From Mycobacterium florentinum (GTDB lineage Bacteria > Actinomycetota > Actinomycetes > Mycobacteriales > Mycobacteriaceae): a stretch of DNA of 64,000 bases. The stretch covers positions 2,728,001-2,792,000 of the forward strand of contig NZ_AP022576.1 of NCBI RefSeq assembly GCF_010730355.1. The letters run 5' to 3'. A program made the position numbers and the translations under genes. The notes beneath the pieces were generated by a model that saw only the letters and a program-made list of their open reading frames with translations, did not search any database and had not been told where the DNA came from. The first letter of the stretch is position 1. Each line of letters starts with the position of its first letter. Of this stretch, positions 15,385 through 22,587 are shown piece by piece.

Positions 15385-16395
15385 CTAGTCGCCGAACTCG
15401 TGCGCTTGGTACTTGTGTGTGCCCTCGAGGTCGTCGAGGATCGCGGCCTGCGCCTTCTTGGGCAAGGTGTGCAGCATCTCGCGCACCCGGGCCTGGCGAC
15501 GAGCCACACCCTTGCGCTCGGGCATCCCCGGCGTCGCGGTGATCTGCGGCGGCACACCCTCGATCTCCTCGGTACCACCGGCGTGGTGACCGGCATCGAG
15601 CAGCGCCTGCTCTTCGGCCATGGTCGCCTCGTCCTTCTCCTCCGACATACCGATCGGGCCGATACGCCGGCCGTTGAGGAACTGGCGCACCACCGGCTCA
15701 TCGCTGGTCAGCAGCACCTCACGCGGACCGAACATCACCAAGTGCTTGCGGAACAACATCCCGATGTTGTCCGGCACCGTGCGGGCGATGTTGATGTTGT
15801 GCGTCACGATCAGGATCGTCGCGTCGATCTGGGCGTTGATGTCCAGAATCAGCTGGCTCAGATACGCGGTACGGACCGGGTCCAGACCGGAGTCGGGCTC
15901 GTCGCACAGGATGATCTGCGGGTCCAGCACCAGGGCGCGAGCCAGGCCGGCACGCTTGCGCATACCACCGGAGATCTCGCCGGGGAACTTCTTCTCGTCG
16001 CCGCCCAGACCCACCAACTCGAGCTTCTCCATGACGATGTCACGGATTTCGCCTTCCTTCTTCTTGGTGTGCTCACGCAGCGGGAAGGCGGTGTTGTCGA
16101 ACAGGTTCATCGAGCCGAACAGCGCACCGTCCTGGAACAGCACCCCGAACAACGTGCGGATCTCGTAGAGCTCCTTGGCCGAACACTCGATGATGTCGGT
16201 GCCATCGATGACAATCGAGCCACGTTCTGGACGAAGGAGGCCGATCAAAGACTTCAAAAACACGGACTTGCCGGTACCCGACGGGCCCAGCAAAACGCTG
16301 ACCTCCCCGGCAGGGACATCCAGGGTCACGTCTTCCCAAATCCTCGATGATCCGAAGGACTTGGTCAGACCATTGACCTCGATAGCGACACCCAT
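15385..16395 (-). CDS. mkl: Mce-associated ABC transporter ATP-binding protein
   Basis: The ATG at 16395 has GGAAGGG upstream and gives 336 residues. It is an MlaF/Mkl-type ATPase: Walker A GPSGTGKS (37-44), ABC signature ISGGMRKRAGLA, Walker B IILCDEPDSGLDPV (in parts) and the switch His in VTHNI. The C-terminal 80 residues (MSEEKDEATMAEEQ, then a conserved tail) are characteristic of mycobacterial Mkl, also called MceG, which powers Mce lipid and sterol importers encoded elsewhere. A longer in-frame start at 16494 exists, but the M. tuberculosis-like N-terminal segment MRYSDS lies in a different frame here, which argues for the 16395 start. Confidence 0.93.
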   Translation of the reverse strand: MGVAIEVNGLTKSFGSSRIWEDVTLDVPAGEVSVLLGPSGTGKSVFLKSLIGLLRPERGSIVIDGTDIIECSAKELYEIRTLFGVLFQDGALFGSMNLFDNTAFPLREHTKKKEGEIRDIVMEKLELVGLGGDEKKFPGEISGGMRKRAGLARALVLDPQIILCDEPDSGLDPVRTAYLSQLILDINAQIDATILIVTHNINIARTVPDNIGMLFRKHLVMFGPREVLLTSDEPVVRQFLNGRRIGPIGMSEEKDEATMAEEQALLDAGHHAGGTEEIEGVPPQITATPGMPERKGVARRQARVREMLHTLPKKAQAAILDDLEGTHKYQAHEFGD

Positions 16396-16568
16396 AGGGA
16401 ACCCTTCCGTCGACGCATGCTGCCACCTGCCCCTTTGTGTGGCATGAGTCACTGTAGCGCACGCCCGGGACCGCACAGCATGGTTGCACAGCACCGGAGC
16501 GAAAAATTCGCTGACCTGAGACCCGCCCCTGCAGGCAGGCTAATGGTCCCGGCAGTGACCGTAAAGTG

Positions 16569-18083
16569 TCAATCGGTTGGAGCCCAGTTGCCGTGGAAGC
16601 CCATCGGTACCCGCTGCGGCAGGTGAACGGTCGCAACCGAGTCGAGCGTCTGAGCGTCCAGGATCAGCAATTGCCCTTCGTCACGGCCCCGGTGATAGGC
16701 GTAGCCCATCAGGACGCCGTCGTCCTCGGCACGCTGCCCCGAGCCGTTGGTGGGGTTGGGCACAAAGGACATCTCGCCGAGCAAAAGGTCCGGTTCCAGC
16801 GCCGCGACGGTGCTTGATCCCGTCGCGTAGTCGTGCTTGTACAGCGCCGTGGTCATCTCGGTTGCTCCACCGGAGAGGTAGCCGCCGTCCAGGCCGACGG
16901 CGTATCCGAACCGGTGGCGCGCACCCAGCACCGACTCGTCGATCCGGGGAAACTCCTGCGGACGATCGTCGCGGCGTTCGGTGCTGACCGCGCCGGTCGT
17001 CAGGTTGATCGTCCAGCGGTTCAGCACGGGGCGGCTGTCGCCGGGACCGCGCAGGTCGCGCTCGAACATCCGCGCGTAGCTGACCACGTCGAGTACCAGG
17101 ACCTCAGTCCCGGCGCGCATCTCCGAGAAGGCGTTGAGCGGGTGGAAGACGTAGCACGGCTCGATATCGAACCAGCGCACGTCCGCGTTGCCGCCTTCGC
17201 GGGGCATCACCCCGATGCGCGCCGGATAGGTGTCCTTCCAGCTGTATGGCATCCGATGCATGGGCTGCCGATTGCTGTTGATCGCCGCCATCATCGGGCC
17301 GGGAATCCGGACCCGGCCGAGCACCGACTCCATGACCAAGCGCGCCGGCAAACTCAGCCAGCGCGGCACGTTGGCCGGCACCACCTGGGCCGGGTCGAAC
17401 GTCACCGGCAGGTCGTAGATCACCACGTACTTATCCGTCAGCGAGAAGTCATGCATCATCGGCGACCCGGACACGTCGATGTCGACGGTGCGCCGCGCGC
17501 GCCCCGCGGTGTCGATCACCGAGTACTGCACGGTGTGCCCGCGTCCGAAGCTGTAGGACACCGCGTGCAATTCGCCGGTGCGCGGATCCCGGTGCGGGTG
17601 GGCGGTGTAGCCACCGAACAATGTCCCGTCGAAGTCGCATGGCCCGACGGTGTCCAGTTCGTCGGTGAGCTCGTAGTTGGCACCGCCGCCCTCGACCAGT
17701 GCCAGCGTGCGCCGGGCGTGGGTCAGCACGTTGGTGTTGGGGCCGACCGACAGCATGCCGATGCGTGGGTTCAACCCCGTTCGCTCGGGCTCGCCCAGCG
17801 CGGCGCTGGTCGGCGGGGTGCGGACCCAGCGGTTGCGATACCAGCAGGCCTTGCCGTCGCGCAGCGCCACCCCGTGCACCATCGCGTCGCCGGTGAACCA
17901 GTGATAGGTGGCCGGGTCGACCTGCGCGGCCGGGTTGGGCCCGTTGCGCAGGTAGCGCCCGTCCAGGTGCTCGGGGATCTGCCCGGTCACGGTGAGGTCG
18001 GTCGCGGTCACTTCGGCGCCCACCGGCGCCAGGAAGCCCTCGAGATAGGGGTTCTCGGATTGGGCGGTTTGTGTGGAAGTCAT
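16569..18083 (-). CDS. Carotenoid cleavage oxygenase (Rv0654-like)
   Basis: The 504-residue protein belongs to the carotenoid/apocarotenoid oxygenases, non-haem iron enzymes with a seven-bladed propeller and four His ligands. Candidate ligands occur in GYTAHPHRD, MMHDFSLTDK, VFHPLNAF and near the C-terminus in GFHGNWAP. M. tuberculosis Rv0654 is reported to cleave carotenoids and apocarotenoids. It is divergent from a TetR gene, with operator-like repeats in the 83-bp gap, so repression by that TetR protein is likely. The substrate in this organism is not deducible. Confidence 0.9.
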   Translation of the reverse strand: MTSTQTAQSENPYLEGFLAPVGAEVTATDLTVTGQIPEHLDGRYLRNGPNPAAQVDPATYHWFTGDAMVHGVALRDGKACWYRNRWVRTPPTSAALGEPERTGLNPRIGMLSVGPNTNVLTHARRTLALVEGGGANYELTDELDTVGPCDFDGTLFGGYTAHPHRDPRTGELHAVSYSFGRGHTVQYSVIDTAGRARRTVDIDVSGSPMMHDFSLTDKYVVIYDLPVTFDPAQVVPANVPRWLSLPARLVMESVLGRVRIPGPMMAAINSNRQPMHRMPYSWKDTYPARIGVMPREGGNADVRWFDIEPCYVFHPLNAFSEMRAGTEVLVLDVVSYARMFERDLRGPGDSRPVLNRWTINLTTGAVSTERRDDRPQEFPRIDESVLGARHRFGYAVGLDGGYLSGGATEMTTALYKHDYATGSSTVAALEPDLLLGEMSFVPNPTNGSGQRAEDDGVLMGYAYHRGRDEGQLLILDAQTLDSVATVHLPQRVPMGFHGNWAPTD

Positions 18084-18096
18084 GGGCTGAGCTCCT

Positions 18097-18122
18097 ATAA
18101 CATTGTTATTGCAGCGTTATTG
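18097..18122. promoter_or_regulatory. Operator-like repeats between the oxygenase and tetR genes
   Basis: ATAAC-ATT-GTTAT (18097-18109) is an exact short palindrome, and GTTATTG occurs twice as a direct repeat (18105-18111 and 18116-18122). The AT-rich block stands out from the GC-rich surroundings and covers the start of the oxygenase transcript. Binding by the adjacent TetR protein is inferred. Confidence 0.5.
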
Positions 18123-18166
18123 AGACGGTACGCCGGTAGTGAGAAGATGGCAAGGCCTCATCGGAG

Positions 18167-18850
18167 ATGGTTGGAGAGATGACTTCGGAAGTTCAGCGCA
18201 GTGTTCGCGACGAGATGCTGCACGCCGCGGTCGGCCTGCTCGACAGCGACGGCCCCGATGCCCTGCAGACCCGCAAGGTGGCCAGCGCCGCGGGGACCTC
18301 GACGATGGCCGTGTACACCCATTTTGGCGGGATGCGGGGCCTGATCGCGGCGGTCGCCGAGGAGGGTCTACGTCAGTTCGACGCCGCCCAGACGGTGCCG
18401 CAGACCGCCGATCCGGTGGCCGATCTGTTTACCGTCGGTGCCGCCTACCGCCGCTACGCCATCGAGCGGCCACACATGTACCGGCTGATGTTCGGTAGCA
18501 CCAGCGCGCACGGCATCAACGCGCCGGCCGGCAATGTCTTGACCCTAACGGTCGCTCAGATCGAGCAGCACGACCCCAGCTTCGCGCACGTGGTGCGGGT
18601 GGTGCGCCGGTGCATGCTGGACGGCCGGATCACGGTGGGCAGCGCCGACGACGACGCGTCCGTCGTGGCCACCGCCGCCCAGTTCTGGGCGTTGATTCAC
18701 GGATTCGTGATGCTGGAGCTGGCCGGGTACTACGGCGACGACGGCTCGGCGGTCGCGCCGGTGCTCACCGCGCTGACCACGAATTTGCTTGTTGCGCTTG
18801 GGGATTCCGCGCAGCAAGTGGCGCAGTCGCTCGAGTCTGCGATGCGCTGA
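18167..18850 (+). CDS. TetR-family transcriptional regulator (Rv0653c-like)
   Basis: The 227-residue protein has an N-terminal TetR helix-turn-helix (residues 10-55; RDEMLHAAVGLL, QTRKVASAAGTSTMAVYTHFGG in parts) and a C-terminal TetR_C domain with the IERPHMYRLMFG pattern. An internal ATG at 18179 is an equally possible start. It is divergent from the carotenoid oxygenase gene and likely controls it and itself through the repeats at 18097-18122. It corresponds to Rv0653c. Confidence 0.87.
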   Translation: MVGEMTSEVQRSVRDEMLHAAVGLLDSDGPDALQTRKVASAAGTSTMAVYTHFGGMRGLIAAVAEEGLRQFDAAQTVPQTADPVADLFTVGAAYRRYAIERPHMYRLMFGSTSAHGINAPAGNVLTLTVAQIEQHDPSFAHVVRVVRRCMLDGRITVGSADDDASVVATAAQFWALIHGFVMLELAGYYGDDGSAVAPVLTALTTNLLVALGDSAQQVAQSLESAMR

Positions 18851-18858
18851 ACACACGA

Positions 18859-18886
18859 AACCCCCGGAACCTGGGTCCCGGGGGTT
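18859..18886. terminator. Bidirectional terminator between tetR and rplL
   Basis: AACCCCCGG (18859-18867) and CCGGGGGTT (18878-18886) form a perfect 9-bp stem with a 10-nt loop between two convergent genes. Short A and T runs flank it on either side. Confidence 0.7.
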
Positions 18887-18898
18887 GCGCGAGTTGAA

Positions 18899-19294
18899 CT
18901 ACTTGACGGTGACGGTCGCGCCGGCAGCCTCGAGCTTGCCCTTGGCCTCCTCGGCGGCTTCCTTGGCGACCTTCTCCAGCAGCGGCTTGGGTGCGCCGTC
19001 GACCAGGTCCTTGGCCTCTTTCAGGCCCAGGCCGGAGACGATCTCGCGGACCACCTTGATGACGCCGATCTTCTTGTCGCCGGCGGCCTCGAGGATGACG
19101 TCGAACTCGGACTGCTCCTCGGCGGCCTCGGCGGGGGCACCACCGGCGGCAGCGCCACCGGCAGCGGCAACGGCGACCGGGGCGGCCGCGGTGACCTCGA
19201 AGGTCTCCTCGAACTTCTTCACGAAGTCCGAGAGCTCGAGCAGGGTCATTTCCTTGAAGACGTCGAGCAGGTCATCGGTGGAGATTTTTGCCAT
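18899..19294 (-). CDS. rplL: Ribosomal protein L7/L12
   Basis: The 131-residue protein has the N-terminal dimerisation domain ([21 protein letters not shown] in parts), an Ala/Gly-rich hinge (about residues 38-60) and the C-terminal factor-binding domain ([26 protein letters not shown] in parts). L12 dimers bind L10 on the ribosomal stalk and recruit translation factors. It follows rplJ by 32 bp and is expected to be controlled with it through the L10 leader. Confidence 0.97.
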   Translation of the reverse strand: MAKISTDDLLDVFKEMTLLELSDFVKKFEETFEVTAAAPVAVAAAGGAAAGGAPAEAAEEQSEFDVILEAAGDKKIGVIKVVREIVSGLGLKEAKDLVDGAPKPLLEKVAKEAAEEAKGKLEAAGATVTVK

Positions 19295-19326
19295 GGTGTG
19301 GGTCCTTCCTGAATTGGGTTTATGGG

Positions 19327-19950
19327 TTATTCGGCGTCAGCCGGTGTCTCGTCGGGTGCTTCTGCCTCGGCGGGTGCTTCCGAAGCCGCGGCTTCGGGAG
19401 CGGGTTCTGCGGCCGGGGCCGCTGCGGCGGCCGGGTCGGCCGCCTTCTTCTCCTGCAGAGCGGCCGCGAGGCGGGCGAACTGCGAAACCGGCGCGTTGAA
19501 CAGGCCGGCGGCCTTGGCGAGGTTGCCCTTCATGGCACCGGCCAGCTTGGCCAGCAACACCTCGCGGGATTCCAGGTCGGCGATGCGCTCGACCTCGGCC
19601 ACCGTCAGCGCGTGGCCGTCCATGTAGCCACCCTTGATGACCAGCGCCTTGTTCTCCTTGGCGAAGGTCTTGATGGCCTTGGCGGCGTCGACGGGCTCGC
19701 CGCTGACGAACGCGATGGCCGTCGGGCCCGCGAACAGCTCGTCGAGGCCCTCGATCCCCGCTTCCGTGGCTGCCCGCTTGATCAGCGTGTTCTTGGCCAC
19801 GGTGTAGGTCGCCGAACCCGCCAGCGAGCGGCGCAGCTCGGCCAGGTTGGCGACCGTCAGACCGCGGTATTCGGTGATGACGGTCGCGGTCGAGGCGCTG
19901 AACTGCTCGACAATGTCCGCGACGGCGGTGGCCTTGTCGGCTTTGGCCAT
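19327..19950 (-). CDS. rplJ: Ribosomal protein L10 with extended Ala/Glu-rich tail
   Basis: The ATG at 19950 is preceded by GAGGAGG and begins MAKADK, giving 207 residues. Residues 1-175 match L10 ([19 protein letters not shown] in parts, [15 protein letters not shown]). From about residue 176 it continues into a roughly 30-residue tail rich in Ala, Glu and Pro; M. tuberculosis L10 is 178 residues. L10 anchors L12 dimers and represses its own operon by binding the leader. Longer in-frame starts to 20193 lie inside the leader and are rejected. Confidence 0.95.
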   Translation of the reverse strand: MAKADKATAVADIVEQFSASTATVITEYRGLTVANLAELRRSLAGSATYTVAKNTLIKRAATEAGIEGLDELFAGPTAIAFVSGEPVDAAKAIKTFAKENKALVIKGGYMDGHALTVAEVERIADLESREVLLAKLAGAMKGNLAKAAGLFNAPVSQFARLAAALQEKKAADPAAAAAPAAEPAPEAAASEAPAEAEAPDETPADAE

Positions 19951-20163
19951 GCATACCTCCTCAGTGAAACGCAGTGAAACTGTGTCGTCGGTGATCACCC
20001 GAGGAACGACGAACGCCCCGGCGCAGGATGCGGCACGGGGCGTTGAGATACACCGGCGCGGGCGCCGGCGGTAAGGCCTCGTCCTCCTGCGTGGGCCGCC
20101 GGGATGTTCCCGGACCTTCGACCGATTGCTCGGTGACCGACGGTCTTCGGTGGATCGGCACCA
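19951..20163 (-). ncRNA. Candidate L10 leader of rplJ-rplL mRNA
   Basis: About 200 nt of structured leader precedes rplJ. It contains a perfect 9-bp stem (20012-20020 with 20036-20044, 15-nt loop), further GC-rich pairings, and a purine-rich CGCAGGAGGACGAGG segment near 20080-20100 resembling the L10-binding internal loop of known L10 leaders. Autogenous control by the L10-L12 complex is the expected role. I assign it by position and pairing; a covariance search has not been done. Confidence 0.6.
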
Positions 20164-20193
20164 AGGATAGCGGCACAACCCGCCGTCAGCCAA
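20164..20193 (-). promoter_or_regulatory. Candidate rplJ promoter
   Basis: TTGGCT (20193-20188), an 18-bp spacer and TATCCT (20169-20164) form a sigma-A-like promoter at the upstream edge of the leader. It falls directly after the stop of the DUF1772 gene on the same strand. Confidence 0.5.
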
Positions 20194-20203
20194 ACGGCCA
20201 ATC

Positions 20204-20644
20204 TCAGGTGACGGCGACGGCCAGCAGAGCGAGCACCACCAGCAGCAGCAACACCCGCAGCCAGTGCAGCCGGTCCCACCGCGCCGCGAGCTCGCGCGAT
20301 ATCTCGCCGGTGGCCGGCCACTTCGCGATGCGGTTGTTGATCGGCACCAGCATCGTCACGGTCAACAGCACGACGACCACCATCAGGCCCGCGGCGAAGG
20401 CGCACAGCCAGCCACTCGTCGCGCCCCAGCCGCGGACCGCCGCCACGGCCAGCATCAGCAGGGTGCCGATGTACCAGAACGGCATCACGGCGCCCAGCAC
20501 CCGAGCAGCCCGGCCCCGGACCGCGCGGAAGGCATCGTCAGGCAGCGGCGCGAACATCGGATTGAAGAAGGCCGCGACCGACAACTCCACGCCCACCATC
20601 GGCCCGGCGATCACCACCGCCAGTGCGTTCAGCATGTCGTTCAT
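20204..20644 (-). CDS. DUF1772 (anthrone oxygenase-like) membrane protein
   Basis: From the ATG at 20644 the protein has 146 residues and four hydrophobic segments (roughly 5-27, 48-70, 74-97, 125-146). The conserved pattern [16 protein letters not shown] (R-W-D-x-x-H-W-x-R) identifies DUF1772, a family that includes anthrone oxygenases. It is divergent from an HxlR regulator, a common pairing in actinobacteria, with operator-like repeats in the gap. M. tuberculosis has no such pair at this place. The substrate is unknown. Confidence 0.8.
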   Translation of the reverse strand: MNDMLNALAVVIAGPMVGVELSVAAFFNPMFAPLPDDAFRAVRGRAARVLGAVMPFWYIGTLLMLAVAAVRGWGATSGWLCAFAAGLMVVVVLLTVTMLVPINNRIAKWPATGEISRELAARWDRLHWLRVLLLLVVLALLAVAVT

Positions 20645-20663
20645 GAGAACGACCCTGGCTGTT

Positions 20664-20703
20664 ATGCTGACAAATATCAAGGTACTGACAAATTAGTCAG
20701 CAT
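20664..20703. promoter_or_regulatory. HxlR operator-like repeats
   Basis: ATGCTGAC (20664-20671) and GTCAGCAT (20696-20703) are exact inverted 8-bp arms. CTGACAAAT occurs twice as a direct repeat (20667-20675, 20685-20693), and the second copy pairs with GTCAG (20696-20700) as a tighter inverted repeat. The cluster of TGAC half-sites lies between the divergent DUF1772 and HxlR genes and probably binds the HxlR protein. Confidence 0.55.
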
Positions 20704-20725
20704 GCTTGCGAGGCTGGGAGCTGCG

Positions 20726-21157
20726 ATGGCGGTATCGAAAAAAGAAATCGGTCACTGCCCGATCGACGCCGCGCTGTCGGTGATCGACGGCCGCTGGAAG
20801 GGCACGATCCTGTGGCGGCTGTCTGACGGCCCGATGCGGACCGCCGAGTTGCGGCGCAGCATCCCGGGCATCACCGAGCGGATGCTGATCCGGCACCTGC
20901 ACGAGCTGGTCGACGCCGGAATCATCGAGCGCCACGACGCCCGCACGGTTCCGCCCTGTGTGCACTACTCGATTTCCGAGTACGGCACAACGCTGGAGCC
21001 GGTTCTGGCGAGTTTGTGCGATTGGGGCCGAAAGCATATGCAGCGCAACGTGGTTAGCTATAGCCCCGCGAGCCGGGCCGCGCCGACCAGGCCCGCCTCG
21101 CCGCCCAGCTCTGCCGGCACGGCACGTAGGCCGGACAAGAAATCCAGCCCGGCATAG
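20726..21157 (+). CDS. HxlR-family transcriptional regulator
   Basis: The ATG at 20726 has GGGAG 7 bp upstream; the 143-residue product begins MAVSKKEIGHCPID. It carries the HxlR winged helix (LSVIDGRWKGTILWRL in parts, LRRSIPGITERMLIRHLHEL in parts) and the conserved N-terminal Cys (HCP), a residue linked to redox or aldehyde sensing in some relatives. The domain ends around residue 110. The last 30 or so residues are low-complexity Pro/Ser/Ala and overlap the convergent ROK gene by 100 bp, so stop-codon loss is possible. Likely regulator of the divergent DUF1772 gene. Confidence 0.82.
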   Translation: MAVSKKEIGHCPIDAALSVIDGRWKGTILWRLSDGPMRTAELRRSIPGITERMLIRHLHELVDAGIIERHDARTVPPCVHYSISEYGTTLEPVLASLCDWGRKHMQRNVVSYSPASRAAPTRPASPPSSAGTARRPDKKSSPA

Positions 21158-21963
21158 TCGGCCAGCACCGCGTGCAGCGGGTCGAAGAGCAGGCCACCGG
21201 ATTTGGCGACTCCACCCCCGATGATCACCAGGTCCAGATCGCACACCGCGGCCACCGAGGCGATCATCGCCGCGAGTCCGGTGGCCCCGCGGTGGAATGC
21301 GCGCAGCGCGATCGCATCCCCGGCCGCCGCCGCCGCAGCCAGCTCCCGCGCCCCGGCACCGGGTGGTGCGGACCAACCGTTGGCCCTCGCCCAGCGCACC
21401 AGCCACGGGCCGGCGGCCACCGTCTCGACGCAGCCGCGACCTCCACACGCGCACCGTTCGCCACCCTCTTCAACCACCACGTGACCGACATGACCGGCAT
21501 TGCCGGTGCGCCCGGTGTAGGGCATGCCGTTGAGCACCAATCCGCCGCCGACGCCAGTGGACACCACCATGGCCAACAGGAACCCCGCACCCCGTCCCGC
21601 TCCGTGCCAATGCTCCCCCAACGCCATGCATACGCCGTCGCCACCCAGCCGCACCGGCACGCCAGGCACGACGGACGCGACCCGGTCCCGCAGCGGAAAC
21701 CCCTGCCAGCCCCCGATGTTGATCGGACTGACCGTTCCGCTGGGCAGATCGATCGGGCCGGCCGACGCGATGCCCACCGCGCGGACCACCCCGCCGGCCG
21801 CGGCTAACGCCTCGGCGATCATCGCGGCGACGACGGCCCACACCTGGTCGGCCGAACCGCCCGCCGGCGTGGGCCGGGTAGCGGTGTAGACCAGCGAACC
21901 CTCGGAATCAGCAAGGCCCACAGCGATTTTCGTGCCACCGATGTCGAGGCAGAGGGTAAGCAT
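21058..21963 (-). CDS. ROK-family sugar kinase (glucokinase-like, Rv0650-like)
   Basis: The 301-residue protein has the ATP phosphate motif DIGGTK (7-12), a candidate catalytic Asp at 109 (LGGDG), the second phosphate region (VVSTGVGGG) and the ROK zinc site with His in AGHVGH and Cys 171, 173 and 178 (CACGGRGC). It should phosphorylate a hexose, possibly glucose or a mannose-type sugar. It starts 6 bp after the SurA-like gene, the last gene of an operon with the GH38 mannosidase, which suggests it acts on sugar released by that enzyme. No N-terminal DNA-binding domain, so it is a kinase rather than a ROK repressor. Confidence 0.9.
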   Translation of the reverse strand: MLTLCLDIGGTKIAVGLADSEGSLVYTATRPTPAGGSADQVWAVVAAMIAEALAAAGGVVRAVGIASAGPIDLPSGTVSPINIGGWQGFPLRDRVASVVPGVPVRLGGDGVCMALGEHWHGAGRGAGFLLAMVVSTGVGGGLVLNGMPYTGRTGNAGHVGHVVVEEGGERCACGGRGCVETVAAGPWLVRWARANGWSAPPGAGARELAAAAAAGDAIALRAFHRGATGLAAMIASVAAVCDLDLVIIGGGVAKSGGLLFDPLHAVLADYAGLDFLSGLRAVPAELGGEAGLVGAARLAGL

Positions 21964-21969
21964 GGCCGA

Positions 21970-22587
21970 TCAGTGCCTATGGGTGTTGTCGGGTTGACGG
22001 GGGTCGCCGGGATGCTCGTAGCCGGGGGCGAGCTCGACCAGCGCGGCCCGTCGCTCGTCCAGCCACAGCCGGAAGGCGCGACGGCGCGCGGCGGCACACA
22101 GGTGCTCGGTGATCGCGGAACGAACCTGCTCGAGCGGCGGCCCAGCGCACGACGGCGCGCGCCAGCCGTCGCGGTCGGGGCGCAGAGCGGCGAACCGCAG
22201 CGGATTGCGGGCGTGGTAGTCGGCCACCTCGCGATCGCCGACCCGGACCGTCGCGGTCACGTCGGCGAACAGCGCCCGGGCCCGCGGGTCAGCCAGCGCC
22301 GCGGCGGCCACGCTGCCGATCTCCAGGCGGGCCGTGACGTCGGGCAGCAGCTCGGCCTCGGCCGGCGCGCCGCGCACGCTCAGTCCGCGCGCGGTCACCT
22401 CGGCGGCGACGACGCGATCGGTCACCAGGAGTTGGGTGAGCCAGCGCCGCAGTTGGCGCCCCTCGCTGGTGCCGCGGGCGGGCAGCGCGGCCGCGTGCGG
22501 GCCGGCGCGCAAGCGCGCTTCGGCCGCGTCGACCTCCTCGACCGCGACGGGTGTGCCTTCGACGGTGGCAACCGTCTGCGCGCTCAT
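21970..22587 (-). CDS. SurA/parvulin-like N-terminal domain protein (Rv0649 position)
   Basis: The 205-residue protein occupies the place of M. tuberculosis Rv0649, which carries the name fabD2 (malonyl transacylase). I see no GHSxG acyltransferase motif. Instead the layout resembles the chaperone part of SurA/PrsA: ATVEGTPVAVEEVDAAEA, a helix RRWLTQLLVTDRVVAAEVTARGL (in parts RRWLTQLLV, VAAEVTARGL), then VGDREVADYHARNP, the pattern preceding PPIase domains. No PPIase domain or signal peptide follows. Its ATG overlaps the GH38 stop by 4 bp and the ROK gene follows after 6 bp. Function uncertain; a folding helper for the mannosidase is only a guess. Confidence 0.7.
   Translation of the reverse strand: MSAQTVATVEGTPVAVEEVDAAEARLRAGPHAAALPARGTSEGRQLRRWLTQLLVTDRVVAAEVTARGLSVRGAPAEAELLPDVTARLEIGSVAAAALADPRARALFADVTATVRVGDREVADYHARNPLRFAALRPDRDGWRAPSCAGPPLEQVRSAITEHLCAAARRRAFRLWLDERRAALVELAPGYEHPGDPRQPDNTHRH

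Noticed and set aside
16396..16494. Longer Mkl start at 16494
   Set aside because: Good ribosome site and family N-terminus support 16395; the extra residues do not match the M. tuberculosis extension, which lies in another frame here.
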